A stretch of DNA of 64,000 bases, from positions 127,338 to 191,337 of the forward strand of contig PBEF01000002.1 of NCBI GenBank assembly GCA_002717625.1. The letters run 5' to 3'. Below are positions 38,169-48,837 of this stretch, piece by piece. The position numbers were made by a program, and so were the translations under genes. The notes under the pieces were generated by a model. The model saw only the letters and a list, made by a program, of their open reading frames with translations, was not told where the DNA came from and did not search any database. Position 1 is the stretch's first letter. The number at the start of each line of letters is the position of its first letter. Origin of the DNA: Fidelibacterota bacterium (lineage in GTDB: Bacteria > Fidelibacterota > Marinisomatia > SCGC-AAA003-L08 > D37C17).

Positions 38169-39628
38169 TGATTTATATCCTTTATGGCTTTATTCCAACC
38201 ATTTATAAGTTCCATCCTTTTTTCTTTATTTATTTGAGGTGTATATATTTCATGTTTTTTTTGATTTTTAAAAGGTTCTTTAATGCTTCTCCAGAATCTG
38301 CTGTTTAATCCAGCTAGTATAGCTGCTCCTAGTGCTGTGCTTTCAATATTAGCTGGTTTTGCAATCTTGATGTTGCTAATGTCTGATTGGAACTGTAGCA
38401 AAAAACTATTATTGGTTGCACCGCCATCAACATTTAATTGTTTCAAGGGTTTATTTATATCTTTTTTGATACATTCTATTAAATCGTTGACTTGATAGGC
38501 TATTGATTCTAGCGCAGCACGGATTAAATGTTTTTTATTTGTTCCTCGTGTTATTCCTGTGATGATTCCTTTGCATTCTGAATTCCAGTAAGGTGCCCCA
38601 AGCCCAACAAATGCGGGGACTATATAGACTCCATCTGTACCTTTGATATCTAAAGCTATTCTTTCTGTATCTGATGCATTATCTATTAGTTTAAGCTCAT
38701 CACGTAACCACTGTATTACTGCACCGCCTATAAAAACAGAACCTTCTATTGCATATACAGGTTCCCCATTTTCATCTGATGCCAAAGTAGTTAAGAGTCT
38801 ATTTTTTGAATCCTGTCTATGCTTACCTATATTTGAAAGATAAAATAAGCCTGTTCCATATGTGCATTTACTAGTTCCCTCATTTACACACCCTTGTCCA
38901 AATAATGCTGATTGTTGATCACCTGCCACGCCTTGGATAGGGATTAGCGTATCATTTATTTTAGTAACTCCAAAATTATCCATAGAGTTTTTAACTTTAG
39001 GTAATGCGTTCTCTTTGATATTAAATATATCTAATAGCTCTTTATCCCATTTTTTATCATTAATATTAAATAACATAGTTCTAGATGCATTGGTATAGTC
39101 TGTAACATGTTTTTCTCCATTTGTTAAGTTCCATATAATCCAAGAATCGATAGTTCCTATACATATTTGATTGTTTTTAAATTGTTTTTGAGGAATTTGA
39201 ATGTTATCAAAAATCCATTTGATTTTTGTTGCTGAAAAATAACTATCTATATATAAGCCTGTTTTTTTAAATATCTTTCTATCATATTTTTTAATAGTGT
39301 TGCAATACTCTTTTGTTCTTCTGCATTGCCAGACTATAGCGTTATATATAGGCTGTTTATTTTTCTTATTCCATACAACTATAGTTTCTCTTTGATTTGT
39401 AATACCTATTGATTGAATATTTTTTGCACTATAATTTTTTGTTATTTTATGTATGATTTTTGTAATTTTTTCTATGAGCTCTTTAGGGTCGTGTTCTACC
39501 CACCCAGGTTTAGGGTAATATTGTTTTATTTCTAAGTATTCCTTTTGAACAATATTTAAATTCCTATCAACTAAAATTGCAGTTATCCCAGTGGTCCCCG
39601 AATCAATGCTAAGAATATACTTTTTCAT
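38165..39628 (-). CDS. glpK: Glycerol kinase
   Basis: SIDSGTTGITAILVD; GVAGDQQSALFGQGC; LNVDGGATNNSFLLQFQSDI. Confidence 0.95.
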   Translation of the reverse strand: MKKYILSIDSGTTGITAILVDRNLNIVQKEYLEIKQYYPKPGWVEHDPKELIEKITKIIHKITKNYSAKNIQSIGITNQRETIVVWNKKNKQPIYNAIVWQCRRTKEYCNTIKKYDRKIFKKTGLYIDSYFSATKIKWIFDNIQIPQKQFKNNQICIGTIDSWIIWNLTNGEKHVTDYTNASRTMLFNINDKKWDKELLDIFNIKENALPKVKNSMDNFGVTKINDTLIPIQGVAGDQQSALFGQGCVNEGTSKCTYGTGLFYLSNIGKHRQDSKNRLLTTLASDENGEPVYAIEGSVFIGGAVIQWLRDELKLIDNASDTERIALDIKGTDGVYIVPAFVGLGAPYWNSECKGIITGITRGTNKKHLIRAALESIAYQVNDLIECIKKDINKPLKQLNVDGGATNNSFLLQFQSDISNIKIAKPANIESTALGAAILAGLNSRFWRSIKEPFKNQKKHEIYTPQINKEKRMELINGWNKAIKDINQ

Positions 39629-39698
39629 AAATAAAAAACTTGTTTAAGAATTGTTTAGTAATATATAATTATATACAAATAATTGAATAAAATATATT

Positions 39699-40346
39699 AT
39701 GAATTATCTTAAATCTATATCTATTATTGTATTATTATCTAGCCTTTTTCCTTTAGAGCTTTTATTTTTTGAAAGCAGTGGTGTTCTTATTCAATCTAAA
39801 GTGATAGGTGATATGGAATCTATTTATAATGAAAATACTTCAGAATATGAAAGGGAGGGCTTAAATCTTAACAGTATAAATCTTTCTTTTTATATTAAAG
39901 GTAATCATAGAATTGATTTTAAGTATTTGAAAAATTATGATAAATATAGTGGCTTTAATCTGCCTTTCCCATCTGAGTATTTAGGTTTTGGAACACAGCA
40001 TTTTTTAAAAAATAAAACGTCATTAAAATTAAATTTTTCTTTTTTTATTGACTATCTATTAGACAAGAAAGATTTATTTAATAAAGCTAGTTTAGGATTT
40101 GGGGTATCTAAAAAAAATGATTCTAAAGACTTTGAGTCATTCACTGACGTTTTGTTTTTTTTAGAAAAAAGAAGTGATATGGATGACTTTGATTTTTTGA
40201 TTCAAGTAAGTTATCCTATATCCATGCAAGTTTTACCTCAAAACAACAATCCTTCAAAGGTGTTTTATGTAGTGAATCCTTCATTAATAATAAATCAAAA
40301 AGATATTTATTATAGCTTAGCTTTTAGTATATGTCGGAACTTCTAA
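39699..40346 (+). CDS. Hypothetical outer membrane beta-rich protein
   Basis: Signal-like N-terminus and amphipathic beta strands; C-terminus SLAFSICRNF. Confidence 0.5.
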   Translation: MNYLKSISIIVLLSSLFPLELLFFESSGVLIQSKVIGDMESIYNENTSEYEREGLNLNSINLSFYIKGNHRIDFKYLKNYDKYSGFNLPFPSEYLGFGTQHFLKNKTSLKLNFSFFIDYLLDKKDLFNKASLGFGVSKKNDSKDFESFTDVLFFLEKRSDMDDFDFLIQVSYPISMQVLPQNNNPSKVFYVVNPSLIINQKDIYYSLAFSICRNF

Positions 40347-40379
40347 AAATAATTCTTTTAATTTAATATGTTTTAGGTT

Positions 40380-40407
40380 AAATTAAACCGACCAGTCGGT
40401 TTAATTT
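40380..40407. promoter_or_regulatory. Perfect inverted repeat (13 bp arms, 2-nt spacer), putative TetR operator
   Basis: AAATTAAACCGAC-CA-GTCGGTTTAATTT, 1 nt before the GTG start of the TetR gene. Confidence 0.85.
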
Positions 40408-40408
40408 A

Positions 40409-40999
40409 GTGGATAATAAATTGCAAATTAGTAAAAAAAATCAAATTCTTGATGCGGCGCTTCAGATATTTGTGAAAAAAGGGTATTCTGAGACACGCAT
40501 GGATGATATCGTTAATGCCTCTGGTATGAGTAAGGGAGCTATCTATCATCATTATAGCAGCAAAAGAGATCTTTTTTTAGAGTTGATTGATTTTTGGGAA
40601 GCTTATTGCTTTCCTGATATTTTAGATAAAAAATATAAAAATAGAACGGCTTCAGGAACCCTTCGTGAAATTGTAAAGGATATTATTGCGACATTTAAAA
40701 AGAAAAAATATGTTTTTCTTGCTGAATTAGAAATTTGGTCATTAGCAAATCACGATGAAGAAGTGCGTAATAAAACAAGAAGGCTTTATATGAATCTTCT
40801 CAAGCTTTTTTCTAATATTATAGCAGATGGTATAGATAAAGGAGAATTTAAAAATATTAATATTCACATAGCTTCTTTATCTATAATGACATCATTGCAA
40901 GGAGTTATATGGTTTAGTATTTTTGAGAAATCTGATTTATCTGCTGAAGAATATTTAACAGAAGTTATGGAATTTATTATTATAGGCTTTAAAAAATAG
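40409..40999 (+). CDS. TetR-family transcriptional regulator (GTG start)
   Basis: ILDAALQIFVKKGYSETRMDDIVNASGMSKGAIYHHYSSKRDLFLELI. Confidence 0.93.
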   Translation: MDNKLQISKKNQILDAALQIFVKKGYSETRMDDIVNASGMSKGAIYHHYSSKRDLFLELIDFWEAYCFPDILDKKYKNRTASGTLREIVKDIIATFKKKKYVFLAELEIWSLANHDEEVRNKTRRLYMNLLKLFSNIIADGIDKGEFKNINIHIASLSIMTSLQGVIWFSIFEKSDLSAEEYLTEVMEFIIIGFKK

Positions 41000-41015
41000 T
41001 TAATTAGGAGTAAAA

Positions 41016-42854
41016 ATGAGTCAAGATGTAGAGATTAAAGAAAATAAAACTTTAGATGAATTTACAAAGCTACAAGATTTAAGTAGCTTAGAGGGACTTG
41101 GTGGATCTTTTTTAGTTTGCCCATTAGATCAGTATAATGTTTTTTCAAAGGAGAATTTTTCAGAAGAGCAAAAAATGTTTGCTAGTACAGCACAGGACTT
41201 TGCTGTAAATAGAATTAAACCTGTGAATGACCAGCTTAAAAAGTTAAATAAAGATTTATCTTTAGAACTTTTTAAAGAAGCTGGAGATTTAGGATTTTTA
41301 GGAATAGATATTCCTGAACAATATGGTGGAATGGAATTAGATAAAACTACTGCAGCTATTGTGGTTGATTATCTTTCTGCATGCGAATGCCCATCTTTTA
41401 TGGTAACTCTTTCTGCTCACACAGGAATCGGTATTTTGCCAATTGTTTGGTATGGAAACGAAGATCAGAAGAAAAAATATTTAACTAAGTTTGCAACGGG
41501 AGAATGGATGGGTTGTTATGCCTTAACTGAACCAAATGCTGGTTCTGATGCGCTTGCAGGAGAAACTACTGCGTACTTAAATGATGAAGGTACGCATTAT
41601 ATATTAAATGGGCAAAAAATATATATAACAAATGGTTCTTGGGCAGAAGTATGTATAACATTTGCAAAGGTAGGAGATAAATATACTTCTTTTATTGTAG
41701 ATAAAACTTGTGAAGGATTTGTGATTGGAGCTGAAGAGAAAAAAATGGGAATCAAGGGTTCGTCCACAGTGACTTTGTATTTCGAGAATTGTAAAGTTCC
41801 AGTTGAAAATATGTTAGGAAAGCTTGGGCAGGGTGGAGCAATAGCTTTTAATTCTTTATATGCAGGAAGATATAAGCTTGGTATAACAACTGCTGCTGGA
41901 GCAAAATATACTATTAAATGTGCATATGACTTTGCATTAGAAAGAAAACAATTTTCAAGATCTATAACGGAATTTGACATGTTGAAGAATAAATTTGCTC
42001 AAATGGTGGTTCGCACATTTGAAGCTTATACTGTTTCTTATGCCACGACAGGTTCGATTGATTTTTCAATTTCGAAACTCGATAAAAATAGTGATGATTA
42101 TTATGAGAAAATGCAAAAGATTATTGAGGATCATGCTATTGAAGCTTCTATAGCAAAAATTGTTGGTTCTGTTTCACTCGCAGAAAATGCTGATGATGGA
42201 GTTCAGATTTTTGGAGGAGCAGGCTTTATAGAAGAATATCCAGCAGCTCAAATATATCGAGATGAAAGGATTAATAGGATTTTTGAGGGTACGAATGAAA
42301 TTAATAAGCTTATTATTGGCGGAACATTTCTTAAAAAAGCAATACTAGAAGAATTGCCAATAAGAGATCAAATTTATCATAGAATGGAAGATTATTTACC
42401 CGCATTAACATTTTCAGGCGACCATGAATTATCCTCTGAAATATCCGTTATAGAATTATCAAGAAGCTTAATGCTTGATATGTTGCATAGGCTAATTCTG
42501 AAATATGGACAGGATTTAAAAAATGAGCAGTGGGCTTTAGAGCCTTTAGCTGATATTGTTGTCTGTTTTTCTGTTATGCAGATGGGGTTTGCTAGATATA
42601 ACCAACTCCCTGATGGAGAACACAAAAAAAGAATGAATTGTGTTGTGAAATATTCTATTTATAGAAATTTTAATATATTAAAAGAGCGTATCAATATGCT
42701 GGTTCCATATATTTGTGCTAATTCTGAAGTTGGTGATGTTATGGATTCAATAAATCAAAGAATCAATGATTTAAAATATATTCCTGATGCTATAGCTTTA
42801 AAAAAGAGTATTTGTGAAGAATTGTATAAACATGGAAAATATTATTTAGGTTAA
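41016..42854 (+). CDS. Acyl-CoA dehydrogenase
   Basis: CYALTEPNAGSDA, GTHYILNGQKIYITNGSWA, FGGAGFIEEYPAAQIYRDERINRIFEGTNEI. Confidence 0.95.
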   Translation: MSQDVEIKENKTLDEFTKLQDLSSLEGLGGSFLVCPLDQYNVFSKENFSEEQKMFASTAQDFAVNRIKPVNDQLKKLNKDLSLELFKEAGDLGFLGIDIPEQYGGMELDKTTAAIVVDYLSACECPSFMVTLSAHTGIGILPIVWYGNEDQKKKYLTKFATGEWMGCYALTEPNAGSDALAGETTAYLNDEGTHYILNGQKIYITNGSWAEVCITFAKVGDKYTSFIVDKTCEGFVIGAEEKKMGIKGSSTVTLYFENCKVPVENMLGKLGQGGAIAFNSLYAGRYKLGITTAAGAKYTIKCAYDFALERKQFSRSITEFDMLKNKFAQMVVRTFEAYTVSYATTGSIDFSISKLDKNSDDYYEKMQKIIEDHAIEASIAKIVGSVSLAENADDGVQIFGGAGFIEEYPAAQIYRDERINRIFEGTNEINKLIIGGTFLKKAILEELPIRDQIYHRMEDYLPALTFSGDHELSSEISVIELSRSLMLDMLHRLILKYGQDLKNEQWALEPLADIVVCFSVMQMGFARYNQLPDGEHKKRMNCVVKYSIYRNFNILKERINMLVPYICANSEVGDVMDSINQRINDLKYIPDAIALKKSICEELYKHGKYYLG

Positions 42855-42870
42855 AGGAGAAAAGTTAATA

Positions 42871-44013
42871 ATGGCTAATTCAGTTATAATAGATGGGCTA
42901 CGTAGTCCTATAGGTTTAAAAAATGGAAAAATTTTCAATGAGGATCTTGGCATAGTGACTAGAGCAGATGATTTATCTGCAGATGTTTTAAAATCTCTTA
43001 TTGATAAAGTAGGTGTAGATAAAAATATTTATGAAGATTTTGTGCTTGGATGTGCTTTTCCTGAAGGTCCGCAAGGAATGTTGATGGCTAGAGGGGTAAC
43101 TGTATTATCAGATTTACCAAACACAGTTGCAGCGAGCGTTGTAAATAGATTTTGCGGTTCTTCAATGGATGCTGTTCATCAGGTGAGTACCAGTATAGAA
43201 TCAAATGATATAGAGTTTGGTTTAGCAGGAGGTGTTGAGGATATGTTTGGAGTCCCGATGGGAGGTGGATGGCCAAGCTTCAATGACAGTCTGAGTGAGA
43301 AGGAATTCTATATTGGTATGGGAGAGACAGCTGAAAATTTAGCTCAAGAGCTTTCCATATCAAGAGAAGATCAAGAAGATTTTGCTGTGGATTCACATAA
43401 AAAAGCATTAAAAGCTCAGTCTGAAGGAAGGTTTGATAATGAAATAGCCCCTATCAATATTAATGGAACAATGGTTTCTAAGGATGAAGGTCCTAGGGAG
43501 CCCAATCTTGATAAAATAAGGTCTTTAAATCCTGCATTTGATGCTAATGGAACGATTACTCCAGCAACATCAAGTCCTATATCTATAGGAGCTTCAATGA
43601 TTGCTATATCGAGTGAAGGTAAAGCTAAGAGCTTAGGAATTAAGCCTAAATTTAGAATACGGGGAAGAGCTGTAGCTGGTGTTGATTGGAGAGTTATGGG
43701 TTCAGGTCCTCTCCCTGCAACTGAAAAAGTACTTAAAAAATGCAATATGACAATGAATGATATTGATGCAATAGAGCTTAATGAAGCATTCGCAGCCCAA
43801 TCTTTATATGTTATTCGTAAAGGTGGATGGGATCAAAGTAAAATTAACTTAAATGGTGGTGCTATTGCCCTGGGCCATCCTCTTGGATGTTCAGGCTCTA
43901 GAATCATAATAACATTAATGAATGTTATGGAGCAGAATAATTTAAACACAGGTTTAGCTACGATGTGCATTGGTACAGGCCAGGGTATAGCAACTGTTAT
44001 AGAAAGGATTTAA
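42871..44013 (+). CDS. Acetyl-CoA acyltransferase (thiolase)
   Basis: NRFCGSSMDAV, ELNEAFAAQ, NLNGGAIALGHPLGCSGSRI. Confidence 0.95.
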   Translation: MANSVIIDGLRSPIGLKNGKIFNEDLGIVTRADDLSADVLKSLIDKVGVDKNIYEDFVLGCAFPEGPQGMLMARGVTVLSDLPNTVAASVVNRFCGSSMDAVHQVSTSIESNDIEFGLAGGVEDMFGVPMGGGWPSFNDSLSEKEFYIGMGETAENLAQELSISREDQEDFAVDSHKKALKAQSEGRFDNEIAPININGTMVSKDEGPREPNLDKIRSLNPAFDANGTITPATSSPISIGASMIAISSEGKAKSLGIKPKFRIRGRAVAGVDWRVMGSGPLPATEKVLKKCNMTMNDIDAIELNEAFAAQSLYVIRKGGWDQSKINLNGGAIALGHPLGCSGSRIIITLMNVMEQNNLNTGLATMCIGTGQGIATVIERI

Positions 44014-44014
44014 T

Positions 44015-46360
44015 ATGATTGAAGGAATAAATAAAGTTGCTGTATTAGGTACAGGAGTTATGGGTGCTCAAATAGCAGCCCATTTAACTAATGTGAAAAT
44101 TCCAGTGTATTCTTTTGATGTAAATCAAGAAGTTTCAGAAAAAGGCATTGAATCATCTAGGAAATTAAAGCCCAGTCCTTTTTATAATCCAAAGACAGCA
44201 GATTTGATTACATGTTGTAATTATAACGACCATTTAGATAAGCTTTTAGAGTGCGATTGGATTATTGAGGTTATATCTGAGAGGCTTGATTGGAAACAAG
44301 AATTATATAGTAAAATTGCCCCTTATGTTAATTCGAAAGCGGTGGTTACATCTAATACTTCTGGTTTAGCTCTATCTGATTTAACTGATGGGATGGATGA
44401 AAGTTTTCGTGATAGATTCTTTATCACACATTTTTTTAATCCTCCTAGATATATGAAATTGGTAGAAATTGTATGTTTAGATGAAACCAATAAAGATTAT
44501 GTAGCTTTTATTGATAAATTTCTTCAAGAAGTTCTTGGTAAGGGTGTTGTCCATGCTAAGGACACTCCTAATTTTATTGCAAATAGAATTGGTGTATATG
44601 GAATGATGGTAACCCTAGATGAAGCTTATAAGAGAAAATTATCCATTGAAGATATTGATGCATTAACGGGAACTATTATAGGTAGACCTAAGAGCGCAAC
44701 CTTTAGAACAGCTGATGTTGTTGGCCTTGATACAATGGCTTTTGTTGCTAGAACAGCTTATGATAATTGTCCTGATGATCCAGAGAGAGATATTTTTAAA
44801 TTGCCTGATTATTTATCAAAAATGATAGAAAATAATTGGCTTGGGCAGAAAACCAAACAAGGCTTTTATAAAAAAGTTGATAAGGGTGTAATTCATTCAA
44901 TTAATCTTGAAACATTAGATTATAAACCTATGCATAAGAAAAAATATGCAGCTTTCGCTTTAGCTAAAGAAAAAACATATTTAAGGGATAGGTTGCATAC
45001 TATTGTGCGTTGTGATGATACAGCTGGAAATTTTTTATGGAGTGTTATGTCTAAAAGTCTTTTATATGCTGCAAATAATATTGGTTGCATAGCAGATGAT
45101 ATAGTATCCGTGGATAATGCCTTAAAATGGGGTTTTGGCTGGGATTTAGGTCCGTTTGAAGTGTTAGATGCTATTGGTCTAGAATATCTTGTAAAAAGGG
45201 TTAAAGCGGAAGGAGGAAAAGTATCTCCTTGGATAGATGATATGATGAGCGCTGGCTTTACTTCCATGTATGTATTAATCGATGGAAAGAAGGAATATTA
45301 TTGTGTTGATAAAAAAGGTTATGCTCCATTCAACTATCATGAAAAAGAAATTTATTTTGATATAGTTAAATCTAAAAATAATATTATTAAAAAGCATTGG
45401 TCTGCATCGCTTGTAGACTTAGATGATGGAGTGGCTGCTATTGAGCTCCATTCTGTTTTAAAGCCTGAATTAAACCCGATAGATGGATCTATGACAGAAA
45501 TGTTGAAATATGGTCTTGATTGGGTTGCTGATAATAAGTATAAAGGATTAGTTGTATCAGGGAATGGTGCAAATTTTTGTGCAGGAGCAAATCTTAATAT
45601 GATTTTACAGGCAGCTGAGCAGAAAAATTTCGATTCTATAGAAAGGCTGACTAATGGTTTGCAGCAAGTATTTCAAGCTATGAGATATTCTGATTTTCCT
45701 GTTGTAGGAGCGCCTTATGGGCTTGTTCTTGGGGGCGGCATGGAAATGATAGGGGGATGCAATATTAGAGTTGCGGCAGCAGAGTCTTATATTGGTCTTG
45801 TTGAAGTTGGCGTAGGTCTTATCCCTGGTGCTGGAGGGAATTTAAGGTTGCTTTCTAACTTAAGCAAAAAAATTAAAACGAATATGCCTGGTTCTATGCC
45901 CGTTGTCCAGAAAGCATTTGAAACTATAGGTTTTGCAAAAGTTGCAACTTCTGCTAAGCAGGCGCAATCCTTAGGGTATATGACATCAAGTGATATGGTT
46001 GTTGTTAATCGCTCACACTTACTGTATGAAGCAAAGTCTTATATACTTCAAAATGCAGACTCTTTCATTCCACCTGAACCTGAAACTTTTAAGCTAGCAG
46101 GATCTGCCGGAAGATTAGCTATTAAAACTGCTGCTAAGGGTATGGTTAAATCAGGCAAGATAAGCGAACATGATGCGCTTATAGGTGAAAAATTGGCGCT
46201 TGTTCTAACAGGTGGGGATAAAGGGGGGCCTTTTACAGCTGTTACTGAGCAATACTTACTTGATATTGAAAGAGAGGCTTTTATAAGTCTATGCGGTGAA
46301 CAGAAGTCTGTAGATAGGATAAAATATATGCTTACCAGGGGAAAGCCTCTTAGAAACTAA
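44015..46360 (+). CDS. 3-hydroxyacyl-CoA dehydrogenase / enoyl-CoA hydratase fusion (dehydrogenase domain first, FadN-like)
   Basis: VLGTGVMGAQIAAHL; FFITHFFNPPRYMKLVE; ECH domain GLVVSGNGANFCAGANL...GGGMEMIGG. Confidence 0.93.
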   Translation: MIEGINKVAVLGTGVMGAQIAAHLTNVKIPVYSFDVNQEVSEKGIESSRKLKPSPFYNPKTADLITCCNYNDHLDKLLECDWIIEVISERLDWKQELYSKIAPYVNSKAVVTSNTSGLALSDLTDGMDESFRDRFFITHFFNPPRYMKLVEIVCLDETNKDYVAFIDKFLQEVLGKGVVHAKDTPNFIANRIGVYGMMVTLDEAYKRKLSIEDIDALTGTIIGRPKSATFRTADVVGLDTMAFVARTAYDNCPDDPERDIFKLPDYLSKMIENNWLGQKTKQGFYKKVDKGVIHSINLETLDYKPMHKKKYAAFALAKEKTYLRDRLHTIVRCDDTAGNFLWSVMSKSLLYAANNIGCIADDIVSVDNALKWGFGWDLGPFEVLDAIGLEYLVKRVKAEGGKVSPWIDDMMSAGFTSMYVLIDGKKEYYCVDKKGYAPFNYHEKEIYFDIVKSKNNIIKKHWSASLVDLDDGVAAIELHSVLKPELNPIDGSMTEMLKYGLDWVADNKYKGLVVSGNGANFCAGANLNMILQAAEQKNFDSIERLTNGLQQVFQAMRYSDFPVVGAPYGLVLGGGMEMIGGCNIRVAAAESYIGLVEVGVGLIPGAGGNLRLLSNLSKKIKTNMPGSMPVVQKAFETIGFAKVATSAKQAQSLGYMTSSDMVVVNRSHLLYEAKSYILQNADSFIPPEPETFKLAGSAGRLAIKTAAKGMVKSGKISEHDALIGEKLALVLTGGDKGGPFTAVTEQYLLDIEREAFISLCGEQKSVDRIKYMLTRGKPLRN

Positions 46361-46427
46361 TTATATATAAGTTATACATTTATATATATATTACAGCGTT
46401 TATATAAAGCTTTAAATTATATTTATT

Positions 46428-47366
46428 TCAAGAGAATATATTTTTAAGTACGTATGAAGCTATTTTAGGATTTTCTTTAATTCTCCTTATTGAATAATCG
46501 TACCAATCTTTGCCAAAGGGTACGTAGGCCCTAATCTTAAAATTTTTATTTTTATACATTTCTATATGTTCATTCATAGGAACTCCATATAGATACTGAA
46601 ATTCAAATTTATTTTTTTCTATCCTTTCTTTCTCAACAAGTTTTACACATTCTTTTATTAAAGCCTTATCATGGGTTGCGATTGCAACATAAAGTTCCTT
46701 TTCAAGTGCTATCTTTAGAAGCTTTAAATAATTTTTATTTATTTCGTTATAATTTTGATATGCTATGCTGCTATCTTCCTTGTATATGCCTTTGCACAGT
46801 CTTATGTTAGATCCTTTTTCTAGCTTGTTTATATCTTTTTCTGTCCTATGTAGATAAGCTTGAAAAACAATTCCTATGTTGCTTGATGTCAATTTTAAAT
46901 CATTATATAGTTTTATGGTCGTATCAGTTAATTTTGAACTTTCCATATCAATTCTGATAAAATTATTATGCATGCTTGCTTCCTTTAAGATTTTTGTATA
47001 ATTAATTAAAAGAGATTTATAATTTAAGTCTGATCCGATATGACTAGGTTTAATAGATAGATTGCAATCAAGTTTCTCTATATTTATTTTATTTAATAGC
47101 TCAACATAAGCATTGGTTATATCGTTACACTCTTTAATTGATGAAGTATGTTCACCTAGAATGTCTATGGTTGCGGATTCTTTACGATAATTTAATATTT
47201 TCACAGCATTTAAAGCGTCACTGTTATCTATCCCTGCGACATATTTTTTAGAAAAAAATCGAACAACTCCCTTAGGCAAAAAAGGAATAATAGAAATAAT
47301 AATTTTATTTAAAAAAATCATATAAGAATTTAATTTTAAAATAATTCTTAAAAAACAGTAAAACAT
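46428..47366 (-). CDS. Proline dehydrogenase (stand-alone)
   Basis: NIRLCKGIYKE; VAIATHDKALI; FEFQYLYGVP; IRAYVPFGKDWYDYSIRRIKENP. Confidence 0.9.
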   Translation of the reverse strand: MFYCFLRIILKLNSYMIFLNKIIISIIPFLPKGVVRFFSKKYVAGIDNSDALNAVKILNYRKESATIDILGEHTSSIKECNDITNAYVELLNKINIEKLDCNLSIKPSHIGSDLNYKSLLINYTKILKEASMHNNFIRIDMESSKLTDTTIKLYNDLKLTSSNIGIVFQAYLHRTEKDINKLEKGSNIRLCKGIYKEDSSIAYQNYNEINKNYLKLLKIALEKELYVAIATHDKALIKECVKLVEKERIEKNKFEFQYLYGVPMNEHIEMYKNKNFKIRAYVPFGKDWYDYSIRRIKENPKIASYVLKNIFS

Positions 47367-47436
47367 TCTTGCTGATAAAATTTATATATGCTTAAATTAG
47401 TATTCTAATTATTGATTGGTAAAAGTAAATTATATA

Positions 47437-47868
47437 ATGTATAACGATTATATTCCAGTTGTAGTTTTTACGGCTCTTGCGATAGGTCTGCTTGCAGCAC
47501 CTCTTGTTATCCAGCATTTAGTCTCTCCAAGGCATAATAAAAGAAATGATAAGCTCATGTCATATGAATGCGGTGAGGTGCCAGAAGGTTCAGCATGGGT
47601 TAAATTCAATGTGCGATTTTATATAATAGCTCTTGTTTTTATTATTTTTGATGTTGAGGTTGTATTTTTATTTCCTTGGGCAGCTGTTTATCAATCTTTT
47701 ATAGCTCAAGGACAAGGTCTGTTAGTTTTATTTGAAATGTTGATGTTTGTTATTATTCTTACAGTAGGATTTGCATATGTTTGGGTTAAAGGAGATTTAG
47801 ATTGGGTTAAGATGCAATTGAAATATGCGCATGGAAGATATTCAAAATTAGGAGTAGATAAAAAGTAA
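47437..47868 (+). CDS. nuoA: NADH-quinone oxidoreductase subunit A (alternative TTG start at 47416)
   Basis: [41 protein letters not shown]. Confidence 0.95.
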   Translation: MYNDYIPVVVFTALAIGLLAAPLVIQHLVSPRHNKRNDKLMSYECGEVPEGSAWVKFNVRFYIIALVFIIFDVEVVFLFPWAAVYQSFIAQGQGLLVLFEMLMFVIILTVGFAYVWVKGDLDWVKMQLKYAHGRYSKLGVDKK

Positions 47869-48383
47869 TGGAACATGTAAAAGATGATTTCACATTGCTG
47901 GAAAAATTTAAAGAAGACAATGTTGTTGTTGCAAAATTAGACGATTTGATTAATTGGAGCAGGGCTGGATCCCCTTGGTTTTTTCAGTTTGGTCTTGCAT
48001 GCTGTGCTATTGAAATGATGGCCGCTGCTGGCCCAAGGCATGATCTTGAAAGATTTGGTTCTATGCCAAGAGCTACTCCCAGGCAAGCAGATGTTATGAT
48101 TGTGGCCGGAACTGTGACCCTTAAAATGGCTGATAGAGTAAAGCGTTTATTTGAGCAAATGGCGGAACCTCGATATGTAATATCTATGGGAAGCTGTGCA
48201 AATAGTGGCGGTCCATATTGGCAGCATGGTTACCATGTATTAAAAGGTGTTGATTTAGTTGTGCCTGTTGATGTATATGTCCCAGGTTGCCCTCCTAGGC
48301 CAGAGGCATTAATTCAAGGTATTCTGGAGCTGCAGAAAAAGATAAAAACAGAAACTCCATTAAGGAAGACTGCTGATGAGTAA
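47868..48383 (+). CDS. nuoB: NADH-quinone oxidoreductase subunit B
   Basis: [38 protein letters not shown]. Confidence 0.97.
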   Translation: MEHVKDDFTLLEKFKEDNVVVAKLDDLINWSRAGSPWFFQFGLACCAIEMMAAAGPRHDLERFGSMPRATPRQADVMIVAGTVTLKMADRVKRLFEQMAEPRYVISMGSCANSGGPYWQHGYHVLKGVDLVVPVDVYVPGCPPRPEALIQGILELQKKIKTETPLRKTADE

Positions 48384-48837
48384 AGAATTATTTGTAAAAA
48401 AATACAGCGATAAAGTAGAAGCTTTGGATAATGGGTCTTTTCTAGTTTCATATGAAGACTGGAAAGATATGAGTAAACATATTAATAAGATTGGTTTTGA
48501 TTATCTTATGTGTATCACTTCATATGATTTAGCTGTAGATGAGAAATTAGGCTTAGCATATAATTTTTACTCTACAGATAAGAAAGAGTATTTAGAAATT
48601 AGAATAGAATTCCATAATTCAGATAAAATTTTTAGTGTAGCAAATATATGGCGTACTGCAAATTGGCATGAAAGAGAAGCCTATGACATGATGGGAATTT
48701 TATTTGATGGTCACCCTGATATGAAGAGAATTTTGTTACCAGAGGATTGGGAAGGACATCCTTTAAGAAAAGATTGGAAAGAGCCTGATTTTTACAATGG
48801 TATGCCTGTTCCAAAAGATAAAAGTTATTGGGAATAA
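48376..48837 (+). CDS. nuoC: NADH-quinone oxidoreductase subunit C
   Basis: [39 protein letters not shown]. Confidence 0.96.
   Translation: MSKELFVKKYSDKVEALDNGSFLVSYEDWKDMSKHINKIGFDYLMCITSYDLAVDEKLGLAYNFYSTDKKEYLEIRIEFHNSDKIFSVANIWRTANWHEREAYDMMGILFDGHPDMKRILLPEDWEGHPLRKDWKEPDFYNGMPVPKDKSYWE

Noticed and set aside
43416-43745. Antisense ORFs opposite thiolase, acyl-CoA dehydrogenase, FadN, acs and others
   Set aside because: Mirror coding-strand composition of strongly supported genes; no recognisable domains
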